From: Kryptolebias marmoratus
Lineage: Eukaryota > Chordata > Actinopteri > Cyprinodontiformes > Rivulidae
Direction of reading: 5' to 3'
Assembly (NCBI RefSeq): GCF_001649575.2
Contig: NC_051441.1
Span: forward strand, 8,386,534-8,450,533
DNA: 64,000 nucleotides
Each line of letters starts with the position of its first letter. The first letter of the stretch is position 1. The notes under the pieces are model-generated. The model ran no database searches and was not told the DNA's origin. It saw only the letters and a list, made by a program, of their open reading frames with translations. The position numbers and the translations under genes were made by a program. Below, piece after piece: positions 51,131 to 64,000 of the stretch.

Positions 51131-52460
51131 GAGGAGGAATTCACACGTTTAAAAAGATGGCGTCCGTTCGGCCTGAAACCCCCAAGAATAAAGTTTAAAC
51201 CTTTAAATGAAGTAACTTAACTTTCAGTTTATGTGTTCTATTTACTGCACACAAATTAATTTAGTTAGATAATTTAGTAGCCTGTTTAACAATAGTATAT
51301 ATCAAGCATTTTGCACATTTTAATGCACGTATACTCCATTCAGCTGCAGCAGAGATGTTTTTCTAACCTCGTTTTTCCATTTTCAGTGCTGACCACGCAG
51401 GTATGTGCAGCAAACTAAATTTATAACTATTTAAATGCCTCACCCATGTCCAAATATTAAATAATTTCTCCGATTTCTCATTTTTCCATGCAAAAGTTTG
51501 GAAAAATGTGATAATCCTGTCAGGAGAAGAAGCGCGTCCTTGTGGGAGTTTCAGCTTGAAATACTTCAGAGTGGATGTTTTTATTTCTAAAAGATCCACA
51601 ATTAATTACAAGTCGACTCAAATCGTCCCCCTGCTTTGTGTTTGGGATGATGGCGGAGATTATTTGGGGGTTTGTTGCACTAAGTGGCTCAGATAAATAT
51701 TGAATAAACAGAAAAAATATTGAAAAATATTTGCAAATTCTAGATATGAATTAATCAAATCATGGAGCCAACACTGACTTTGCAGACATTTTTGTAGTTT
51801 TTTATTTGTTTTTTTTTTCTTTTGGAAATGGTACAGTCAATGAATTGCTTTCATGCTGTTACATAAAAAAATGTTAAATATTGTTCTGATCACTCTCGTT
51901 CACGACTCTGTAAATGTTTTCTGCTGCAGAGTTTAAACGTTTCAGTGTAAAGAAATATGTTTAAACCTCTGAACGAGCCCGGATCACCGACGAGGTTAGG
52001 AGAGCGTTCAGAACAGGCTGGTAACTGAGCTCATGCTAGAATAAAATGACTAACATTGCACTTTAAAAAAAAAATTGTGCCTACAAATAAGGCCATGGGA
52101 ACTTAGGGCTCAGAGGGTGCTGCAGCACCCTCTAATGGATGATAGAGGACATGCAAATACATGGCTAAAATTAAAAACATATAAAAACTGTTTTTATTAG
52201 TGATGCATGTTTAAGTACCAATGACGTTTTGATGTTTGAGTTTCAATCCTGCAGCGAACAAACCGCCTCACCCAAACTCACACCTGAACTCACAGCACGC
52301 CTCGAGCCGAAACACGTCCCCACGAACCCTGCTGCCTTGGAACATTTACAGGAACAGACAAAATGGTTAGGAACATACAAAACTCAAAACTGGCCATCAT
52401 ACGAAATAGACGCTGCACGAAGTGAGAAATTAATAACAAACCAGACGTGTTTGTCTTAAC
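51131..52460. other. Spacer: samd1 promoter to prkaca 3' end
   Basis: AT-rich unique DNA without a recognisable gene. A perfect 22-bp palindrome lies at 52112-52133. The open frames 51363-51599, 51508-51696 and 52229-52459 resemble nothing known. Confidence 0.5.
52112..52133. repeat. Perfect 22-bp palindrome
   Basis: The 22 bases read the same on both strands, centred on CTGCAG, with arms AGAGGGTGCTG. It may be a fused or foldback transposon end, or a dimeric binding site; the sequence alone does not decide. Confidence 0.85.
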
Positions 52461-52469
52461 AAGTAAAAC

Positions 52470-55282
52470 TTTATTGGAATGATACATTTTGCAAAATATT
52501 ACTTTGTTTATATTTTTTAACATACTCATTGTGTTCTAAGGGTATCTCAAGTTCTCCAGAGGGTAAGATAGTTAAGACTGTCAAAGGCAAGGATATACAG
52601 TATTGTTTCCCAAAAAAAAGGTACAATAGACTACACAAGCACTGTACCCAGCTCATGAGGAAAAAAGATTGATGTTCTGTTTTTGCTTTTTTTCTTTTCT
52701 TCCCACCCCCAGATCTTTTTTTTTTCTGAAAATACAATTAGAAAATATGAACGCAAAACATCTCAGATGTAAAAAGTGTTATGTTTGAGTAAAGTTATGT
52801 GAAAATAGAAGGCAAAACCGGAGACAAAGTTAATGTAGCACAGAGCAGTCAGTAGTGTCAAGCTGATAGAAAAGAACGAGACAACTGTCAGTAAGGGTTT
52901 TATGGGCAACTTAAAAAAAAACAACAGTGTTGAGTTTTCAGTGTCTTTAGAGTCAAGTTCAGCTCTCAAATGCAGATTTTTTTTTGCCATTTGTCAAGAC
53001 AAAGCTGAAAAGATACCACATGTGCTTTCTTCAAAGTGTTTTAAAATGTTTTAAAGAACGAGCACAAATCAATTTAAACAGATCTGAAAACGTGTGGCAT
53101 GTGCTTTATTTCCAAACGGCCGGACAAATTGGCTCCACTGTATGGTTTAAAGTGACGCTCAAACAAGTCGGAGAGACTGTCGGAGCTGTAAAAACAAAAA
53201 AAGGGTTTCTCGGACATGTTTCAGGTCCAGGAGAAGTGTCACCATTTGAGCCTGCTTTACCACATGCAAGAAAAAAAAAACGAAACAAAACAAAAAGAAA
53301 GAAAAGAAACAAGCTCATGATTATAAAAAAAATACACGTAGTGTTTCCAGACAGCATTGAAACATCTCCATTTTCAATACATTCAAAAAGGTAACCTGTG
53401 TTTGATCTTAATTTCATTAAGACGCCACCATAACAAACACTCGAGCCTACCGAAATCATTGAGTCAAAAACATTCTGAAAATGTTGTGTTAACAAGATGC
53501 ACGTCAAACAACTCACAGAAGCTTTTTTCAGTGAGATGGACAAAGTCTAGCACCGAGAGCCTATGGAGGGTGGGGTGGGTGGAAACGTTCATCTTTCAGG
53601 TCAAAACAACGAGTTCAGTCAACAAACCAGCGATGAGGTTTGGTCTGCGATTGTCTTGCATCCACAGAATTAAACTTGGCAAAAAAAAGGGGACCGCTCC
53701 AGAACTGCTTCTGTAGTTTAATTTGTTACAACAACAAAAAAAAGAAACCAAAACACTGCCAATCCCAACAGTCCCACCAAACAGTTGGCTGGACTGCAAA
53801 AAACTGCGTGACAGTGTGACGAATCCGAAACTTAAGGAGAAAAATAAATCTGCCAAAGTGAGATTATCTGTTTCTGTGACAAGTCTCTGCAAACACTGAC
53901 CGACGCACAAGTGAAGAATAAACAAAGCCCAGAAGACTTTGACACGTTTTACAGGATCTTCCAACAGATCGCTGCGCAGCCGCTTTAATATCAGACATTT
54001 CATCCACAATCTCAGGTACCTCAGCTCAGATATTCTCCACCATCGTTCTGGAAAAGTGATACTGTACAAAAATCACATGCACACGGTGTTGAAAGGTTTT
54101 GCTACTGTTCTGCATAACTCCGTCCGCCACCATCCTTGTTACGTACGCACAACTGCGATGAACACAAGTCCGCGAATTTGGCAGAATTCATAGGTTTTCT
54201 TCTCGAAAATGTCTTGTCGTTTTACAGCTATGAGACAGTGCTGAAAAGAGGGACGCTCCGTTTATATGTGAATAATAAAATAAACAATAGCCAGGAGTGT
54301 GAGCACAATGTCAGCGGCTGCCTGTTGAGCCACCCTCGAACACTAAATAACACACAAGCACAGAGATCAACATAAAAAGGACAAAATAATCACCAATAGA
54401 ATTTCTTAAAATGCTCTAATAAATTCAGCTAAGAAGAAAGACTTAAATGCAGACCTCATGTTTACTTCTCTCAGGTCCCCCAGTGGTTTCAGACCTTGAC
54501 GAAGTTTACTGTGATAAACAACTTTTCACTCGGATCGAAGAGGTCACCGCCGCTTTCCAATGCAAGCAGCAGAGTGCATCATCTGCCCAATAATCATGCC
54601 ACATTGAGCAGACAAAGGCAGGTGCAGATGGTTTTTCAAGCTTTCAACCACATTGGCCACAATGGTCGACGCCACCCGAATCAAAACTCTGCACCAACTG
54701 CGTTCGACGCGGTTTTCCAACCAGTTGGCGTTATGATAGGCACATCTGTTGGACTTGGTATTGCTTGGACAGATTCCGGTTGGAGAGATGGAGGGGGAAC
54801 CAGGCTAACAGGATACAACGATCACTCTACAAATCGCTAGAGAAGCTTGTAGAGTGGGCCCATTCAACAACAACCCAAAAAAAAAAAAAAAAGGAGCCGA
54901 ACAAATTCAGTACCTTCACAGAAAAATCGGTGCCTCCAACTTGAAAGACTGCAAATGTGTCATCATGCCATCAGAAAAAAATACAACTCTAGCTGAACAG
55001 CAACAATCTATGCTTGTTCTTGTCGAGACCCTGTCACAAACACATTAGGGATAAATAAATTAATAGCAAACAGTTGAGAAACAATCAGAAAAGGCAACAC
55101 TGCTGGTTCTGTAGATCTTTCTTCACCTTCCCTACCTTTCCAATTTTGGGGGATTTTACTATTTTTTTTTCTTCCTCATAACAAATGAGCAAATTATCAG
55201 TCCACACAAGTGTTTCCTGTATTCGGATCCCCTTTTCGCTTTCTAAATTTCCGCCCCTCTCCCTGCTACTCAAGGTTGAAAT
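52470..55282 (-). other. Probable long 3' UTR of prkaca with AATAAA at 52470-52475
   Basis: The minus-strand AATAAA at 52475-52470 is the clearest poly(A) signal downstream of the prkaca stop. The 2.8-kb interval is largely non-repetitive, with several A/T-rich runs, and has no introns that I can see. Open frames inside it (53596-54069 minus, 54496-54840 plus) show no domain and are treated as chance. Confidence 0.5.
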
Positions 55283-59307
<4,025 letters not shown>

Positions 59308-61005
59308 CTGTGAAGAAAGAAAAAAAAAGAAGATGTTTTCAAACAAAGTCTGTGACACGTGCTGATTAAAAAACAAAAAGAGGGTCACCCAGATCCCATC
59401 GAATCTGGGCCCAGGAGAGAAAACGGCTCAGGGTTTGGCAATAAGATCCAGAAAAAAATAAAGACAGACCAGAGAGTGAGCACGACGAACATTATTCAGT
59501 TATGTGAGCATGTTCTAAACATAATGGCTCGATAAATGTTTTCTAATCCTAGGCTCATGACTTTTCAGCTAGCTAGAAAAGACCCCAAGATAAGTAATAT
59601 TCAGCATCAAGATTAATCCTGACACTAAGAGTTTTAATTCTGAGGAAGCAGATCCAGAACAGAAAATTAACATTTTAAGCTCCCTAATATAAAAACTTCC
59701 CCTTAAGCTGTTTTGGATAAATCTACTTGAAAAAAAAAAAAAACAATTTTAAGAAATGTTACTAATTCAACAGAAAGGGGGGCTAAGGGTGCAATAAAAC
59801 ACGCATTGAGCAAAAACAAACATGTAACATACGACTGTTTGCCGACACACTAATGCCTGTGAGGACAGATTAATTACAGCTTGGCACACACGTTGTCATA
59901 TGGAAAAGTTCATTTTTACCCCTTATCTGTGGGAACATGAAGATAATTAGCCCTTCCTCATTCCACTTAACTATCCACCCCAGCTGCAGGACGACTCCTA
60001 CATTACTGTTACGCTCGGATAGAAAATGGTGAAGCTTCTGAATGAACAGCTGGTGTCAGGAAAGGGAAAAAAAAAATAGACGATAAATTTCAATTAGCTT
60101 TGATGCTAAATTACGTCTATGAAAATCAACCTATTTTGCTTCATTCATCTTGAAGAAATTAATGTTTATGACAATTTAGACATGATTTCACAAATGTTTG
60201 ACTGAGTTTAGGGTATAAATTATTAATATTTTTCCGTAGCATCAGTACTAAACGCATTACATCTGTGATCAGCTGAAAACCTGACACATGAAAGGCCTTT
60301 TCAGGATTATGTAGATTTTCTGTCTGCCTAATCAATATGAAACAACTGCCGAGGGGAGTTTAGATAAAGCTGGCCAGTGGTCAATAATGAAAGTGGATAG
60401 TAATTCATTTATCAGCTTAGTGATATAAATATTTACACTTATGATGTTCTGGAGTGATGTTTGAATTGGAAAGTTAAAATTAATATTATGACACGGTTGC
60501 TAGCAAACACGCGCATATAAAAGTCTCAGGCCATCTCAGTGAATCTCAAACACATACGTAAAGCTTAATCCTCACTTAGCCGATCTGATTTCCTGCAAAA
60601 TCTCCAAAGACCTGCAGGCCCAACAATGGGATGGGAGAAAGCCAGCAAAAATGGCAAAGACCAAAGTTCACATAAACATGTCAGGAGCACTGTGGCTCCC
60701 ACAGAGAGCAATGAGAGCAGAGTGGTCGCCAGGGAGGAAAACATTTCCCGTGAAAGTTATTCAACTGCACTTCCAAGCAGAAAGAGCCAAAAATGGAGCA
60801 ATTACAAGAATAAGTTGGATCTCTGCCGAGGAAAAACATGGATGGACGGGAAAAACGTAACTGGAAGCTAAAAGGCCAAATTAGCAGCTGTCCAAAGGAG
60901 CTCTGCTGGTCTTTAGTCCGTCTATGAGGCTCGCTGCAGATGCTGGAAGCTGCAAACAAACAAATAAACTTCACACTGCGACTACGCTATAACTATGTTC
61001 CTTAC
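59308..61005 (-). other. Intron of prkaca upstream of exon 2
   Basis: AT-rich unique sequence between exon 2 and the candidate alternative exon. No further exon with matching phase was found. Open frames 60626-60871 and 60681-60974 have no recognisable domain. Confidence 0.5.
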
Positions 61006-61129
61006 CATCTGGGAGGTTTAAGGCTACTTCTGGTGCTGCAGCGTCTGCTGAGCGTGACCCTGATTCACTTGAGCGCGAGGATGATTCCCTCTTGCTTCCA
61101 TGCCTTCTGGAGCTCTTCCTGTCACACAT
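61006..61129 (-). CDS. Candidate alternative first coding exon of prkaca, Ser/Arg-rich
   Basis: On the minus strand an ATG at 61129 opens 41 codons that end in CCAGATG followed by GTAAGG, a good donor. The exon ends in phase 1, exactly what exon 59246-59307 needs; the join makes [17 protein letters not shown]. The peptide starts MCDRKSSRRHGSKRESSSRS, is rich in Ser/Arg, lacks the N-terminal glycine needed for myristoylation, and contains RRHGS and KRESS, which resemble PKA sites. Mammalian PRKACA has a comparable alternative exon (the sperm form, ending SD before VKEFL). The frame is open upstream to a TAG. Transcription is not proven; it could be a chance frame. Confidence 0.45.
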
Positions 61130-64000
61130 TAGCCTTGCAAGGTCTCCCCTGTACTTCTTTCGTCGCCTCTTTTTTTTAAAAAAATCTTCCTACAGCCACT
61201 GGCTCATGACCTATCCTCCCTCTCGGCGAGCGATGTGGCCGGTTCAGCGACTAAAACTTCTACAAAACAGCCCAGAGTCCTGAACAGCAGAAGGTTTCCA
61301 GTGACTGTCACTTTGCTGGGGACCAAGTTCAAAAAGTAGCATCCACCTCCACAGTCGAACAGCCTGGAATGCAACTACTGCTCCCAGTAACACTCATACA
61401 GATCAATTGGACCCTTGCTTGGTTTGTATCAATATTTATTCTGTACACAAAGTGCTTCCTGCTGTTCCCTCTCATGCCACACACACACACACACACACAC
61501 ACAGAGGCTATATATATTGATCTAAACAGGGGCATGATCACCAGGAGGAGGGGCATAAAACACTGGCTGGTATAATTATCCAACCCAGAGATAAACTCTA
61601 ATGCAAAACTAGGCCTAAGTAAAGACCCTTGAGATGAACGAGACAGTTCAACTAAAGCTTCCCCCCCTAATTAGCAGAACCAATCAGATGTCGCAGCTTT
61701 GATGACAAACCTTTAGAGATGATCTGGATGTTTTCAAAAACATAAAAGTGGCACTCTCAGGAGACGAGCGAAAACAGGAACTCTCCGCCACACTGAAACT
61801 TTCTCCCAGCCCAAATGCACCACAGTCCGTGTAGTGCCAGCGCCGAATTGATCCTCCAAAAAAAAAAAATCAATCCTCCATGCCTCTCGTGGGCCCCGCT
61901 GGCCCACTCTGATGCAGAAACGCAAGGGTTATATTGGGGCGAACTGACCGACATTAAACTGCGAAGAGCGGCAAATCAGAAGCTGGTCGACGCTGGGCCT
62001 GGTTCGGATAGCATAAATGGGGGGATGTGGTGAATAAGAAAAACAGCAGAACGGACAAACAGAGCCAGAGATGTGTTTGCAAGCCTGAAAAGGTGATAAA
62101 TCAATTTCTGACATAGGCTGCACACAGCCAGGGGACATTTACTAGGAAGCAACCAATGGAAAGTTGTTTTATAATCTAGTGTCCTGAAACATAGTGGCCT
62201 GATAAATTTCTGACCAGTTGGGAAGCGAAAGAGCCGACAAACGGCTCAGTCATCTCACAGTTTTATGCTTCTTTAACTGTCCATGGCTGCAGAAGGGTCT
62301 GAATTAATCCGTTTCACTGCTTAAATATGACGATGAGCCTAAAGTTGAGAAGGGGGGGGGGGGATCAAACACAGTCTTGCTTTGCTTTTTGTATAAAAGT
62401 GCATCATTTACACAGATTTATGGTACAACACACCTATAAAATTAAAGTGTACAGACAAATTCAACCTGAATAAGGCCTTTAGAGCATTTAGGCTGTGTTT
62501 TATTGCAGAGCAGAGTTTGACTTAACAGTTTTTGACTCCAAGTTGATTGTGGCATCCAGTCTAAAGTCAGCATATAAAGTTAAAGCCAGACAGCTTCTTG
62601 AGAATGGAGGCCTCGCTCTGCAGCCACGTACGTTTTAGTCGGGATAAAATGAACGCTTACTTTGAATATGTTCTTATTCATGTTAAAGCGACTAGAAAAT
62701 GATGTTTAAACGGCCATGACTTATTTTTAGTCAGGCTCTAATGAGTGGAATATTGCCATCCATATAAAGACAGCCAGTGTTTACAAAAAAAAAAAAAGAT
62801 TGTAAGCGCAGGCCAGGCTGAGAATATTTATGAGTGATGCCGTTGTCTTCATGGTATTGTGAGTCCATTTTTCCTCTGCAAGTTGGACGGACAAGTCTTG
62901 AATTTACAAACTTGTAGAACAATTTTTCTAGTAGACCTCAAGGTCCCACTTCAGCAGTTTTTAATCCCCTCAGTTAAAGGAATCAAAGGGCTGCATGTCA
63001 AGTATAATAATACGTCACCTCGATTTATCAGACATGAAATCATAAAATCTTTCAAGTCAGGAAAAACAAAAATCCAGCCATAGTTGCATTTACTCTCTAG
63101 TTTGTAACAAAGAATCTAAATAACCTCTGATGCTGATTTGTAAATAGCTGACTGCTCTGTGAAAACCATTTTCACTCTGCAGTCAGAATTTCTGTTTCAA
63201 GTCAGAAAAATTAACACAAATCTGACTTATGCGTCAAATAGAGGCCAGTATTAGGATGCACACAGGAATACACCCTGTCATAATAAACATATGTCACTGG
63301 GGACAAATTCAGATCTCATCTTTTTGGTAAAAATACTTGTTTTCCACTTTCTTTAAGCATCTTTATTCCAGTTCTCTGCACAACCTCTGACCCCGTACAC
63401 CCTGGCAAAGAAACGTCTAAGCCTATTTTAGCTGAAAAGCTTAGCATTTTCTGTTGGAAACTAATGAAAACCCAATTGAGGGTTTGTTTTCATTTGTCAC
63501 TAATGTTTTGGCGGGGGTATTTTTCCTTAAGAGGTTCCATCTGGTTCATAAAGGACCCCCTAAAGCTAATTCAAAACATTTGGTGAATTTTTCCACCCCT
63601 AAAGATAAACTGGTGGCCTTTGTCTGAAGATGGAATGTAGTGATTAGTTTGGTCAGTATATTTCTGACAATGTTTCAGTCTCCCAAGTTGCCATTTCAGC
63701 TCTGTGAGCCGTCTGAAGCAGGTGATTGGCATTTAAACAGCATGGTCTGCTGATAATCAGTGTAGGCTTATAACAAAGCCCCTTTCAGCAGAGACAGGAA
63801 GTGATGACTGACCTAAACACAAACCTGGTGGCTGTGTGCAGAGCGGGGGGAAGGACGGGAATATTTATAGAAACGCAGAGAGTTGTACTTTGACAGACTG
63901 CTGCCTCACTGTGTGGTAAAGTTTAAAACACATGAGTCAATGAGTGACATAACTGGTTGTAAGTATGGTCCTGCTCAGAAGTTTGGATAGTGTGAATGCA
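61130..64000. other. Prkaca upstream or intron 1, no gene recognised
   Basis: If the myristoylated exon 1 lies outside, this is intron 1; otherwise it includes a promoter for the alternative exon. It contains a CA microsatellite (61478-61503) and a short G run at 62354-62363. I searched the minus strand for a start like MGN or MGS followed by a donor and found none. Small open frames such as 61734-61925 and 62859-63083 look spurious. Confidence 0.5.

Noticed and set aside
54496..54840. 114-codon open frame downstream of prkaca
   Set aside because: It falls in the probable prkaca 3' UTR on the opposite strand and matches no family I know.

Overview
The window is nuclear DNA of a ray-finned fish, most likely a percomorph teleost. 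Every gene has short GT-AG introns, the proteins are vertebrate orthologues, and the spacers hold teleost-type repeats: hAT and mariner-like fragments, a tRNA-derived SINE with a LINE-like tail, a LINE fragment and CA microsatellites. Exons were joined by hand from splice signals and reading phase. For each gene the joined length is an exact multiple of three.

Layout, left to right. (1) 2293-17278, plus: the last 19 coding exons (925 codons plus stop) of a sodium-activated potassium channel of the Slack/Slick family, closest to KCNT2 by recalled signatures. Its membrane half lies left of the window. (2) 17279-22486: repeat-rich spacer. (3) 22487-25798, minus: a complete six-exon TRIM E3 ligase (RING, B-box, coiled coil, PRY-SPRY; 524 aa). 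(4) 27677-29976, minus: gipc1, a complete PDZ adaptor (337 aa). (5) 33814-35635, minus: dnajb1, a complete Hsp40 (336 aa) with a TATA box and a perfect heat-shock element upstream. (6) 36683-37571: a non-autonomous hAT element with an exact 8-bp target duplication. (7) 38912-43623, plus: tecr, very-long-chain enoyl-CoA reductase (342 aa). (8) 45106-50810, minus: samd1, a winged-helix and SAM chromatin protein (420 aa) with a CpG-rich 5' end. (9) 55283-59307, minus: prkaca exons 2-10, the PKA catalytic core. A phase-compatible candidate alternative first exon lies at 61006-61129, and the usual myristoylated first exon was not found.

The genes are independent housekeeping or signalling genes, not an operon. 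The set gipc1, dnajb1, tecr, samd1, prkaca matches human 19p13.12, in a more compact arrangement. No bacterial-style system, CRISPR array or new defence locus is present.

The most interesting signals are: an altered sodium-sensor motif in the channel's RCK2 domain; a frame-preserving 57-bp candidate cassette exon in the channel; a Ser/Arg-rich candidate alternative N-terminus for PKA; a GC-AG intron in prkaca; two local interspersed repeat families with at least seven copies each; and CA repeats set directly behind splice donors.
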